Assembly (NCBI GenBank): GCA_019090385.1
Contig: JAHRWB010000037.1
Span: forward strand, 1 to 46,694
DNA: 46,694 nucleotides
Source: Pseudomonadales bacterium
Lineage (GTDB): Bacteria > Pseudomonadota > Gammaproteobacteria > Pseudomonadales > Azotimanducaceae
Reading direction: 5' to 3'
Position 1 is the stretch's first letter. Each line of letters starts with the position of its first letter. The notes beneath the pieces were generated by a model. That model ran no database searches, had not been told where the DNA came from, and was given only the letters and a program-made list of their open reading frames with translations. The position numbers and the translations under genes are program-made. Positions 1-8,314 of this stretch are shown piece after piece.

Positions 1-1375
1 GAATAGCCTTGGCCTGCACCTCAGTAAGAAAATACAAACTGTCTCTAAAGCCAAACTCCGACCCGATATTCTCCGGTTTGCAGGCATCAGCACCCGTAAG
101 CTCGAGTAATTTCAAAAGCGTATCAGAACCCCAGCCCCTGGCCATTAAATCTACCTGAGCACGAGCCGGCGTATCCGATCGTTTTATCAATTCAATCACA
201 GCGTCTATATTGGTTAACGCAACCATCAGTCCTTCAAGTATGTGGCCTCGCCTTTTTGCCCTGTTGAGCAAAAAAGATGTCCTGCGTGTCACTACTTCGC
301 GGCGGTGATGGACAAAAGCTCCCACCATATCCTTCAAATTTAGCAGTTGTGGCCTGCCTTCAACCAGTGCAACACAGTTGATGCCAAATACATTCTGTAA
401 CTGAGTTTGGGAATAGAGATTGTTCAGAACAACTTCACCGGACTCCCCGCGTCGCATCTCAATCACAATACGTAAACCATCTTTGTCCGACTCATCACGT
501 AATTCACTGATGCCTTCTATTTTTTTATCCTTTACCAGCTCAGCAATTTTTTCTATGAGTCGGGCTTTATTTAGCTGGTAGGGAAGTTCATGAACGATAA
601 TTTTTTCACGGCCATTCTTTTCGTTGACAATTACTTCCGCGCGAGCACGTACATAAATTTTACCCCGCCCCGTTTTGTAGGCCGATACGATACCCGCTCG
701 GCCATTAATAATTGCCGCAGTTGGAAAATCAGGGCCAGAGATGTGTTCCATTAGCCCATCTATGGAGATTTCGGGATCTTCGATATAAGCAATGCACCCG
801 CTAATAACTTCTCGCAGGTTATGAGGCGGGATATTTGTCGCCATGCCCACTGCGATTCCAGAGGAACCATTTACCAGCAGATTGGGAATCCGGGTTGGTA
901 GCACTTCAGGGATCTTCAGAGTTTCATCATAGTTATCGACAAAATTTACCGTTTCTTTGTCCAGATCCTCAAGCAAATCCCCGGATAGCCGTGTCATGCG
1001 AATCTCTGTGTAACGCATGGCTGCAGCCCGGTCCCCGTCCACGGAACCAAAATTACCCTGGCCATCCACCAGCAAATAGCGCATGGAAAACTCCTGCGCC
1101 ATGCGTACGATGGTGTCATATACTGCGGAATCACCGTGGGGGTGATATTTACCAATGACCTCACCAACTACACGTGCAGACTTCACATAGGGTCTGTTGT
1201 AATAATTGCTTAGCTCATCCATGGCAAATAAAACACGCCGATGGACTGGCTTCAAACCATCACGCACATCGGGCAATGCCCGCCCTACGATCACACTCAT
1301 AGCATAATCCAGGTATGCCTGTCGAAGTTCACCCTCGATATTTACCTGGACGATTTCGTTGCTTGTATTGGACAT
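1..1375 (-). CDS. gyrA: DNA gyrase subunit A (partial, 5' part only)
   Basis: This is the N-terminal 458 codons of the type IIA topoisomerase subunit that cuts and rejoins DNA during supercoiling; the rest lies beyond the left edge. The reading frame is open from the ATG at 1375 to base 1. The active-site tyrosine is Tyr122 in the AMRYTEIRM motif. The quinolone-determining region reads [11 protein letters not shown] with Ser83 and Asp87, numbered exactly as in E. coli, which is the susceptible configuration. A GAAGG ribosome site lies about 13 bases before the start. The gene is transcribed away from ubiG, so their promoters share 1376-1479. Confidence 0.97.
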   Translation of the reverse strand, partial: MSNTSNEIVQVNIEGELRQAYLDYAMSVIVGRALPDVRDGLKPVHRRVLFAMDELSNYYNRPYVKSARVVGEVIGKYHPHGDSAVYDTIVRMAQEFSMRYLLVDGQGNFGSVDGDRAAAMRYTEIRMTRLSGDLLEDLDKETVNFVDNYDETLKIPEVLPTRIPNLLVNGSSGIAVGMATNIPPHNLREVISGCIAYIEDPEISIDGLMEHISGPDFPTAAIINGRAGIVSAYKTGRGKIYVRARAEVIVNEKNGREKIIVHELPYQLNKARLIEKIAELVKDKKIEGISELRDESDKDGLRIVIEMRRGESGEVVLNNLYSQTQLQNVFGINCVALVEGRPQLLNLKDMVGAFVHHRREVVTRRTSFLLNRAKRRGHILEGLMVALTNIDAVIELIKRSDTPARAQVDLMARGWGSDTLLKLLELTGADACKPENIGSEFGFRDSLYFLTEVQAKAI

Positions 1376-1479
1376 TTAGTAATAGAAACCTTCAGAATAA
1401 CGAACGCGCAATATTAACATAAAAATTACCAGGTCCTCACAGCCGAAAAGGTAATAAATAGGGTCAATTGAGCACTGAA

Positions 1480-2202
1480 ATGAATGAAAACGTTGATTAT
1501 ACTGAGATAAACAAATTTGAACTGCTCGCAGCGCGCTGGTGGGACCCTCAAGGTGACTCCGGCACATTGCATCACATCAACCCGGTTCGCCTGGAATACA
1601 TCACAAAGCGACTGGACATAGGCAGCAGTAAAGCCATCGATGTGGGCTGCGGCGGGGGTATTTTGACCGAAAGCCTGGCCAAGGCTGGTGCAGATATTAC
1701 CGGAATCGATATGGGCGAAGCGGCGCTTACCGTTGCACGCCTACATGCTCTCGAATCCGAAATAGCTATCGACTATCAACACTGCACGGCCGAGCAAGCA
1801 GCAGAATCACAAAGTTCGTCATTCGATCTCGTGTGTTGCATGGAAATGTTAGAACATGTGCCAGAACCAGCGTCAGTAATCCAGGCCTGTGCTGATCTCG
1901 CCAAACCTGGCGGACACTTGTTTTTTTCAACCATCAACCGCAACCCCAAAGCCTGGATACTAGCAGTTTTAGGCGCCGAATATATGCTGAATCTATTACC
2001 CAAAGGCACCCACGATTACGAAAAATTTGTCACACCCGCGGAATTAGCCAAAAACGTACGCCAGGCAGGGTTACAGGTGATAGACATCTGCGGCATGCGC
2101 TATAACCCATTCACCCGCCGCGCCTCTTTGAATAAAGACGTGGATGTAAACTATATGCTGTACGCGAAAAAGCCCTTAGCGGCTCTTGATGAAAGCCCTT
2201 AG
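1480..2202 (+). CDS. ubiG: Ubiquinone biosynthesis O-methyltransferase UbiG
   Basis: SAM-dependent O-methyltransferase that performs both O-methylation steps of ubiquinone synthesis at the inner membrane. The glycine-rich SAM motif AIDVGCGGG lies near residue 55, followed by the acidic GIDM strand end, and the N-terminal FELLAARWWDP segment is typical of UbiG. I chose the ATG at 1480 (240 aa); an in-frame TTG at 1468 with AGGG just upstream would add four residues and cannot be excluded. The last few codons fall inside a short tandem repeat that continues past the stop, so the C-terminus (after YAKKPLAALDE) has probably been altered by repeat growth. yciK follows 109 bases later. Confidence 0.95.
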   Translation: MNENVDYTEINKFELLAARWWDPQGDSGTLHHINPVRLEYITKRLDIGSSKAIDVGCGGGILTESLAKAGADITGIDMGEAALTVARLHALESEIAIDYQHCTAEQAAESQSSSFDLVCCMEMLEHVPEPASVIQACADLAKPGGHLFFSTINRNPKAWILAVLGAEYMLNLLPKGTHDYEKFVTPAELAKNVRQAGLQVIDICGMRYNPFTRRASLNKDVDVNYMLYAKKPLAALDESP

Positions 2203-2267
2203 CGGCTTTTAAATAAACAGCCCTGAGCCGCTCTTAAATAAACAACCCTGAGCCGCTCTTGTAAAAC
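2171..2267 (+). repeat. Four degenerate 23-25 bp tandem repeats across the ubiG stop codon
   Basis: Four units begin at about 2171, 2194, 2219 and 2244. Each carries AGCCCT(T/G)AGC(G/C)GCTCTT or a one- or two-base variant, followed by a spacer; AAATAAAC is shared by units 2 and 3. The first unit is coding, the second contains the ubiG stop, and the others are intergenic. The core AGCGGCTCTTGA also occurs in the repeat array in the yciB tail near 9698. Confidence 0.75.
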
Positions 2268-2311
2268 CCAGGGTACTAGCGAAAACCGATACCAACAAAA
2301 GAACAGGATCA

Positions 2312-3097
2312 ATGTACAAACAACTAAGTGAAGCACGAAAAAAATGGGCACAGCCGATGCCCGATGGCCTTCTTGAAGGTCAGATAATTCTTGTCACCGG
2401 AGCTGGTGCCGGGATTGGCGCCACTGCTGCTCGTTGTTTCGCAAGTTTTGGAGCTAACGTCATCTTGCTCGGCCGCACCCAATCAAAATTGGAATCGGTT
2501 TATGACCAAATAAAACAGGAAACCGCGACAGACCCTGTTGTAGTGCCCTACGACCTGGCTAACTACCTGGACGGCGGCTGCAACGAATTGCTGGACATGA
2601 TTATAGAACACTACGGCCGCCTGGATGGCTTGCTTCACAATGCCGGCATCCTGGGCGATAAAGTTCCCCTGGAGCACTATAATCTCGACACCTGGAACAA
2701 GGTTATGCAAATCAATGTCTCAGCCGTACATGCGCTGACCAGCGCCATGCTGCCCGGATTAAGAAAGTCTACTGCAGCATCTGTGGTATTTACGTCTTCC
2801 AGCGTCGGCCGTCATGGAAGAGCATACTGGGGTGCTTACGCCGTATCCAAGTTTGCCATTGAGGGAATGGCACAGGTCCTGGCAGATGAAACCGAGCAAG
2901 CGGGCATCGTGCGTGTGAATACCTTAAACCCTGGTGCAACGAAAACTGCCATGCGAGCAGCAGCCTACCCCAATGAAGATCCTGAGAGCCTGCAATGCGC
3001 AGAAGACAAAATGGATCTCTACCTATACTTGATGGGCAAGCAATCCATCGGCGTTACCGGGCGCCAGTTTTCCAGCGCAAATTGGGAGCCAATTTAG
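2312..3097 (+). CDS. yciK: YciK-type short-chain dehydrogenase/reductase
   Basis: A 261-residue member of the SDR superfamily, most like YciK, an oxidoreductase of uncertain substrate. The Rossmann motif TGAGAGIG spans residues 29-36, HNAG lies at 109-112, the catalytic serine is in TSSS (161-164), and the active pair is Tyr176-xxx-Lys180. AGGA lies 5 bases before the ATG. In Pseudomonas and relatives yciK sits beside ubiG with the MurNAc-6-P phosphatase gene mupP between them; that middle gene is absent here. The family assignment is secure, the substrate is not known. Confidence 0.9.
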   Translation: MYKQLSEARKKWAQPMPDGLLEGQIILVTGAGAGIGATAARCFASFGANVILLGRTQSKLESVYDQIKQETATDPVVVPYDLANYLDGGCNELLDMIIEHYGRLDGLLHNAGILGDKVPLEHYNLDTWNKVMQINVSAVHALTSAMLPGLRKSTAASVVFTSSSVGRHGRAYWGAYAVSKFAIEGMAQVLADETEQAGIVRVNTLNPGATKTAMRAAAYPNEDPESLQCAEDKMDLYLYLMGKQSIGVTGRQFSSANWEPI

Positions 3098-3153
3098 TCC
3101 CTATTTCAAACCTTCGCTTTTAATTTGCTCAGTACCAAGGCTTTGACTGGCGC

Positions 3154-3185
3154 CAAAATTATACCGCCCGAGCGCCATAATTTTG
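3154..3185. promoter_or_regulatory. Inverted repeat, candidate activator site or yciK terminator
   Basis: Perfect 9-bp arms CAAAATTAT (3154-3162) and ATAATTTTG (3177-3185) flank a 14-base GC-rich centre. Further GCGCC copies lie at 3150-3154, 3172-3176 and 3190-3194. There is no T-run, so it is a poor intrinsic terminator. Its centre is about 126 bases before the predicted sigma54 start point, a usual distance for an enhancer-binding-protein site. Confidence 0.45.
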
Positions 3186-3269
3186 ACGTGCGCCGGTATT
3201 ATGACTCCCCCGAAAACAACAATAAATTATAACTAATTGTTTTTAATGGATTATTTTTAAATTAGGTGA

Positions 3270-3285
3270 TGGCACAGATAATGCA
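3270..3285 (+). promoter_or_regulatory. Sigma54 (RpoN) promoter candidate
   Basis: TGGCAC-AGATA-ATGCA fits the -24/-12 consensus (TGGCACG-N4-TTGCA). The invariant GG (3271-3272) and GC (3283-3284) are exactly 10 bases apart. The predicted start point is near 3296, giving a leader of about 55 bases before the ATG at 3351. Confidence 0.55.
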
Positions 3286-3350
3286 ATCTTAAGTTCATGG
3301 AAACTTTTAAGCCCATATTTTAACCCATAGACTGATAACGGATTTTATCC

Positions 3351-4271
3351 ATGAAACAAAATAATAAAAATTTCGTTAAAAACAATTTGTCCCTGGTTGG
3401 TCAAGCAGCGCCGTTACTGTCAGCAGCAGCCAACCTCGATACGGAACAGCGCAGTACCCAGGACGACCATTACAATCGTGCGGTACGCTTTGCAAGTGAA
3501 CTTCAACAAGAGCATGAACTCAGACCACTGTTACAGCGTATTTTTTCTGCCGCTTGCAACCTGTTACCCATGTCGGGTATGAATTTTCAACAATCTGGCG
3601 GAAGCGACTGGCTAGAATTTGGAAAACAGGCCATTCACACCTTGTCTTTTACGCTTGCGGACAAAAACAGGGAATATGGCGACCTGGTTTTTTACCATGC
3701 CAACAGACTAATACCCTATGAAGAATCTGCACAAATATTAGAAAACCTGCTCGCCTTGAGCCTGCCGGCAATACAAACCTGCCTGGAGAATCAGGACTCA
3801 CATCGACAATCAACTCGTCAGGCACTCCAAAACCAACTAGCAGCGCGTTTATCACAGGATAATTGTGGCGATAGCCTGGTTTTAATCCATCTAAACGACG
3901 CGGCAGACCAGCAACCTATCGATACGCCAGTTAGCGAGGGCGTTGAGCAAGAGCTAAAAAACGTCATCCACCTGGCATGCCAACATTTTTGTTCTTTCTC
4001 TAGTGCACTTAGTCCACGCTACGCTGCGCTTGTATTACCCACTTCGAAAGCAAACTTTATTGCGGAACGTATCAGATTACTTATCGCATCCGATGCGCAA
4101 AATTTAGGCACCACTGCAACCATCACTATCAATGAGATTACCTTAGGTAGGGAAAACAGCAAATCCAATTCTCAAGCCAAGGCGTTTTTGAACCAGGCTG
4201 TTAAACATTTGGAAAATAAAGTGCAGCTGGCGCATCAGCATAACAACGTGCTGGAAAACACACCGGTATAA
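3351..4271 (+). CDS. Hypothetical protein, GAF-like plus degenerate GGDEF-like domain
   Basis: I do not recognise a characterised family with certainty. The 306 residues split into an N-terminal part (about 40-160) with the look of a GAF or sensor fold, and a C-terminal part (about 170-295) whose pattern LVLIHLND...YAALVLPTS...AERIRLLI...ATITINEI resembles a diguanylate cyclase fold without a recognisable GG(D/E)EF signature. If that is right it would bind rather than make cyclic di-GMP, or act by protein contact. It has no signal peptide or membrane segment. It stands alone, behind a sigma54-type promoter at 3270-3285, and converges with rluB. Alternative: a fast-evolving regulator unrelated to GGDEF. 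Confidence 0.55.
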   Translation: MKQNNKNFVKNNLSLVGQAAPLLSAAANLDTEQRSTQDDHYNRAVRFASELQQEHELRPLLQRIFSAACNLLPMSGMNFQQSGGSDWLEFGKQAIHTLSFTLADKNREYGDLVFYHANRLIPYEESAQILENLLALSLPAIQTCLENQDSHRQSTRQALQNQLAARLSQDNCGDSLVLIHLNDAADQQPIDTPVSEGVEQELKNVIHLACQHFCSFSSALSPRYAALVLPTSKANFIAERIRLLIASDAQNLGTTATITINEITLGRENSKSNSQAKAFLNQAVKHLENKVQLAHQHNNVLENTPV

Positions 4272-4297
4272 GCAAGAGTTAACACTCCCTTACTTGT

Positions 4298-5233
4298 TCA
4301 AGAACGCCGTTTTCTGCCACCAGGTTTTTGCCTACCCTGCGGTTTCGATTTACCTTGGCGTTTACGCTTGCTACCAAGCTCCAGCCCTGGATAGGCTATC
4401 AATACCGACTCTCGCGGTTTGCGTTCATCAGACAAATCGGGTTCCGCCATCGCTACCAAGCGATACATGCTTTTCACATCTTCAACACCCAGCTCCTGCC
4501 TACGACCTCGCAACAGAGCAGACGGTAAGATAACCGGCCCGAATCTAACTCGCTTCAAACGACTTATGCGGATATTCTGGCTTTCAAAAAGGCGTCGCAC
4601 CTCTCTGTTTCGTCCCTCCAGCACAACCACATGGTACCAATGATTACGCCCAGATCCGTTAAAGTATCGAATATCTGCAAACTTGGCAAAACCATCTTCC
4701 AACTGAACGCCCTGCACCAAATTTTCAAGTACATCAGGCCCGATTTCCCCATCAACACGTACAGCATACTCCCGGTCAATACTTGAAGACGGATGCATCA
4801 TACGGTTAGCAAACTCACCATCATTGGTAAGTAACAAAAGGCCACTGGTATTGATATCCAAGCGGCCAATGCTGATCCAGCGACCTTTACCCAGTTTAGG
4901 TAGATCATCAAAACAGGTGGTGCGCCCTTCTGGATCCGAGCGAGTACAAATCACACCTTCCTGCTTATTTAACAGGATAATTCGGGGACGGATAGCGACG
5001 CGCCGGATGGCTTTATGATCAACCTGAATTTGATCAGATTCACTTACCCGATCACCCAACTTTGCCCGACTGCCATTGACGGTGACCCTACCATCACTAA
5101 TCCATCTTTCCATTTCCCTCCGGGAACCTACTCCCAGTTGAGCAAGGATTTTTTGCAGCTTATCACCAGCAGGTTTTTCAATACCAGGCTCGATATCAAC
5201 TTTGCCTTCGGGTTCATCATTCATATTGTTCAA
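4298..5233 (-). CDS. rluB: 23S rRNA pseudouridine(2605) synthase RluB
   Basis: RsuA/RluB-type pseudouridine synthase that modifies 23S rRNA helix 89. An S4 RNA-binding domain (about residues 24-75, KLQKILAQLGVGSRREME) precedes the catalytic domain with Asp126 in GRLDINTSGLLLLTNDGE. A basic, low-complexity tail (GSKRKRQGKSKPQGRQKPGGRKRRS region, about the last 25 residues) probably adds RNA affinity and is common in this subfamily. Start: ATG at 5233, with a second ATG three codons in. It is the last gene of the yciO-trpS-scpA-scpB-rluB run, 47 bases after scpB. Confidence 0.93.
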   Translation of the reverse strand: MNNMNDEPEGKVDIEPGIEKPAGDKLQKILAQLGVGSRREMERWISDGRVTVNGSRAKLGDRVSESDQIQVDHKAIRRVAIRPRIILLNKQEGVICTRSDPEGRTTCFDDLPKLGKGRWISIGRLDINTSGLLLLTNDGEFANRMMHPSSSIDREYAVRVDGEIGPDVLENLVQGVQLEDGFAKFADIRYFNGSGRNHWYHVVVLEGRNREVRRLFESQNIRISRLKRVRFGPVILPSALLRGRRQELGVEDVKSMYRLVAMAEPDLSDERKPRESVLIAYPGLELGSKRKRQGKSKPQGRQKPGGRKRRS

Positions 5234-5280
5234 TCAAAATTAGCCATAATTTTAGTTCTGTTAAACGCAACACCGTGAAC

Positions 5281-6018
5281 TCAATCTTCCTGCGCCGAAG
5301 CCACCCGCGGCAGAACAACGATATCTGCCATTTTCATTTCCTGCCCGCTCTCTTCCGAGTCGGAGATTTCCAGCCCAAGTTCTTCTTGCCCAAGCCCGCC
5401 TTCTGGAGAAGATTCATCTGACAATTCCAGAGATTTTTTCGGTTTAAAATCAGTATCTTCCACCGTTACTACAGGATCCGTGAGCGCGCGTATATCCGCT
5501 AACGGGGGCAATTCAGACAAACTGGACAGATTAAAGTAATCCAAAAACGCCCTGGTCGTGCCATACATTGCTGGTCGTCCGGGTACCTCTCTGTGACCAA
5601 CAATTCTCACCCAGTTTCTCTCGACAAGTGTTCGCATTATGTTCGTACTTACCGCTACCCCGCGGACCTGCTCGATATCTCCGCGTGTTACGGGTTGTTT
5701 ATAGGCGACTAAAGACAGGGTTTCCAGTAACGCACGCGTATACCGCGGGGGCTTTTCCTCCCACATTCTACTCACCCAGGCGCTCAATTCCTGGCGAACC
5801 TGCAAGCGATAACCGGAGGCTACCTTTTTTAGTTCAACACCTCGGTCTTCGCAGTCTTCTGCGAATGCTTCAATGGCAGAATTAACCAGCTCTTTATCCA
5901 CGGCACCACCTTCAAAATCCTCATCAGTAAAAAGTGAAACAATCGAATCCAAAGTCATCGGCCCATCAGCACATACCAGTGCTGCTTCGATTATTTTTTT
6001 AACTTTCAGGGGATCCAT
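5281..6018 (-). CDS. scpB: Segregation and condensation protein B
   Basis: ScpB, the winged-helix (kite) subunit of the SMC-ScpAB condensin-like complex that compacts and segregates the chromosome. The ATG at 6018 (MDPLKVKKIIEAAL...) gives 245 residues and matches family N-termini; a longer reading to 6114 is just open frame inside scpA. The conserved core ETLSLVAYKQPVTRGDIEQVRGV is present, with an acidic C-terminal tail after residue 190. The gene overlaps the end of scpA by 20 bases, which implies translational coupling. Confidence 0.95.
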   Translation of the reverse strand: MDPLKVKKIIEAALVCADGPMTLDSIVSLFTDEDFEGGAVDKELVNSAIEAFAEDCEDRGVELKKVASGYRLQVRQELSAWVSRMWEEKPPRYTRALLETLSLVAYKQPVTRGDIEQVRGVAVSTNIMRTLVERNWVRIVGHREVPGRPAMYGTTRAFLDYFNLSSLSELPPLADIRALTDPVVTVEDTDFKPKKSLELSDESSPEGGLGQEELGLEISDSEESGQEMKMADIVVLPRVASAQED

Positions 6019-7006
6019 CTTCAACTGCCTTCTGAGTATAATCATTGTTAAAAGGGGTGTGCTCCAGCATGCCACTGCCTGCTGGGCGGACATATATCGG
6101 CGCAAATATTTCACTTTGCACTATTTCAACCATAAACTCTCGCATAAGCTCCATAATGGCAAGAAAAGTAACGATAACACCCATTCTACCTTCGGCGGAA
6201 TCAAACAAATCTAAAAAGGGGATGAATTTTTCAGAGCCCTGAATACGTGAAAGTACATCAGACATTCGCTCTCGGACCGACAATCGCTCCATCTGCACGG
6301 AATGCTGATTATTCATATCTGCACGATGCAAAACCCGAGACAAGGCAAGCAATATTTCCTTCATATCGACCACTGGGTCGCAAACTTCTTTGATCACGTC
6401 GGGAGGCTCTGCCCGGGCGAGAAAAACATCTCGCTCCATACGCGGAATTTCTGACAAATCCTCTGCCGCCGTCTTGAGCTGCTCATACTCTTGCAGGCGA
6501 CGGATCAATTGCAATCTAGGATCTGTTTCATCACCCTCATCTGCAATTGGACGTGGCAGCAACATGCGTGACTTTATCTCTGCAAGCAAGGCAGCCATTA
6601 ATAAGTATTCACCCGCCAATTCGAGCTGTAATGCCTGCATCATTTCAATATAGGACATATATTGTTCTGTGACTTTTGAGACAGCGATATCCAGAATATC
6701 CAGATTTTGTTTACGAATTAGATAAATCAGAAGATCCAGGGGCCCTTCGAAAGTCTCCAGAAATACTTCCATGGCATCTGGCGGTATATAGAGATCTGTG
6801 GGCACTTCAGTATAGGCCTTTCCCGAAACCACTGCCAGCAGATTAGGATCGCCCTGCTCTTCCCGTAACTCCTTCAGATGTACGCCGGACTCAGCCTGCT
6901 CATTAGCTTCATCAGGCTCAGGCTGTTGTCCATCAAGCTCAGGCTGTTGTCCATCAGGCTCAAGCTGTTCACTCTGGTCATGTTGTGCGTCTGACTGATC
7001 GCTCAT
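5999..7006 (-). CDS. scpA: Segregation and condensation protein A
   Basis: ScpA, the kleisin that bridges the SMC head domains. The conserved N-terminal kleisin segment VFLETFEGPLDLLIYLIRKQ begins near residue 75, and the C-terminal winged helix (FLAIMELMREFMVEIVQSE) is complete. I chose the ATG at 7006 (MSDQSDAQ..., 335 aa); an in-frame GTG at 7048 would add 14 residues. The first 60 or so residues are acidic, Gln-rich and repeat-derived (see repeat at 6910-6972), unlike the short N-termini of most ScpA proteins. It lies 15 bases from the end of trpS or 57 with the chosen start. Confidence 0.95.
   Translation of the reverse strand: MSDQSDAQHDQSEQLEPDGQQPELDGQQPEPDEANEQAESGVHLKELREEQGDPNLLAVVSGKAYTEVPTDLYIPPDAMEVFLETFEGPLDLLIYLIRKQNLDILDIAVSKVTEQYMSYIEMMQALQLELAGEYLLMAALLAEIKSRMLLPRPIADEGDETDPRLQLIRRLQEYEQLKTAAEDLSEIPRMERDVFLARAEPPDVIKEVCDPVVDMKEILLALSRVLHRADMNNQHSVQMERLSVRERMSDVLSRIQGSEKFIPFLDLFDSAEGRMGVIVTFLAIMELMREFMVEIVQSEIFAPIYVRPAGSGMLEHTPFNNDYTQKAVEDGSPES
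6910..6972 (-). repeat. Three 21-bp tandem repeats in the scpA N-terminal linker
   Basis: Three units of 21 bp (6910-6930, 6931-6951, 6952-6972), differing at a few positions, encode repeats of the kind E-(P/L)-D-G-Q-Q-P. They lie upstream of the kleisin fold, so variation in copy number would be tolerated. Confidence 0.8.
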
Positions 7007-7063
7007 AAATAATGCAACCTGATATTCTTTCTGAGGAGGGTGAAACACAAATTGTTTGGGAAC

Positions 7064-8278
7064 TTAGCGATGTGACAGGCCTATAGCTGCTCGCACTTCT
7101 TCCAAGGTTTCCCGCGCCACGTCTCTGGCATGTTCAGAACCTTCGACAACAATGGTATTCACCAAATCTGGATTTTCTTCAAACTGCTTAGCGCGCTCTC
7201 GTACCGGCGCCAACTGCAAGTTAATATTATCAATAAGTGGGCCCTTACAATCCAGACATCCAATACTTGCACTTTTACAACCTTGTACAGCCCACTCCAG
7301 CGTATCCGTATCAGAATATATTTGATGTAATGCAAATACCGGGCAATTCTCCGGGTCACCCGGGTCCGTGCGACGGACTCTAGCGGGATCAGTCCGCATG
7401 GTGCGAACTTTTTGCTCAACATTTTCAGGCGTTTCTCGCAATTCGATGGTATTTCCATAGGACTTGGACATCTTTTCACCATCCAGCCCCGGGACCCGGG
7501 CTTGCTTGGTCAGCAAGGCTTTCGGTTCGGGCAAAATAATGCGACCACCACCTTCCAAATAACCAAATAGACGCTCACTGTCTCCAACGGATAAATTCTG
7601 CTGCTCTGCCAACAGCGCCTGCGCCCTAGACAGCACTTCAGCATCACCCTGTTCCAAGTATTGCTTACGAAGTTCTTTATATTGCCGAGCAGCTTTTTTA
7701 CCCATTTTTTTTATGGCAGCAAGCGCATTGTCTTCAAATCCAGGTTCTCGCCCATACACATGGTTAAACCGACGAGCAACTTCTCGGGTAATCTCAACGT
7801 GCGCTTCCTGATCCGCACCCACCGGAACCTTACCTGCCCGGTACATCAAAATATCTGCTGCCTGCAAAAGCGGATAACCGAGAAAGCCCAAATTCGAAAG
7901 ATCTTTATCGGCCAGTTTGAGCTGCTGGTCTTTATAGCTTGGCACTCGCTCCAACCAACTCACTGGCGTAATCATAGACAACAGAAGATATAATTCAGCA
8001 TGTTCGGGCACCCGGGACTGCACAAAAATAGTACTCAGACCCGGATTGATATCAGCAGATAGCCAATCAACCACTGTATCAAATGTAAAATCCTCAATTT
8101 TTGAAGATTCATTAAAATTTGTGGTGAGCGCATGCCAATCTGCTACAAAGTAGTAGCACTCAAATTCATGTTGCAGCTGAACCCAGTTTTTCAGGCACCC
8201 ATGATAATGTCCTATATGTAGTCTTCCGGTGGGGCGCATGCCCGATATCACGCGGTTGCTGGAATCATTGCTACTCAA
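7064..8278 (-). CDS. trpS: Tryptophanyl-tRNA synthetase (probable 4Fe-4S-type)
   Basis: Class I aminoacyl-tRNA synthetase that charges tRNA-Trp. HIGH-like HIGH is at residues 21-24 and KMSKS at 269-273. Between about 180 and 245 it has the insertion of the longer bacterial TrpRS type. Cys312, Cys334, Cys341 and Cys344 form C-x21-C-x6-C-x2-C, close to the ligand set of the 4Fe-4S cluster in Thermotoga maritima TrpRS. No in-frame ATG precedes the conserved N-terminus, so the start is taken as TTG at 8278. An ATG at 8291 in another frame gives a six-residue peptide that stops across this TTG. Confidence 0.93.
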   Translation of the reverse strand: MSSNDSSNRVISGMRPTGRLHIGHYHGCLKNWVQLQHEFECYYFVADWHALTTNFNESSKIEDFTFDTVVDWLSADINPGLSTIFVQSRVPEHAELYLLLSMITPVSWLERVPSYKDQQLKLADKDLSNLGFLGYPLLQAADILMYRAGKVPVGADQEAHVEITREVARRFNHVYGREPGFEDNALAAIKKMGKKAARQYKELRKQYLEQGDAEVLSRAQALLAEQQNLSVGDSERLFGYLEGGGRIILPEPKALLTKQARVPGLDGEKMSKSYGNTIELRETPENVEQKVRTMRTDPARVRRTDPGDPENCPVFALHQIYSDTDTLEWAVQGCKSASIGCLDCKGPLIDNINLQLAPVRERAKQFEENPDLVNTIVVEGSEHARDVARETLEEVRAAIGLSHR

Positions 8279-8314
8279 TCGATTTACTCATGGGTTTAAA
8301 AATAGACATTATAC

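Noticed and set aside
835-1158. Plus-strand open frame of 107 codons inside gyrA
   Set aside because: It is antisense to a conserved coding region with no ribosome site or recognisable domain.
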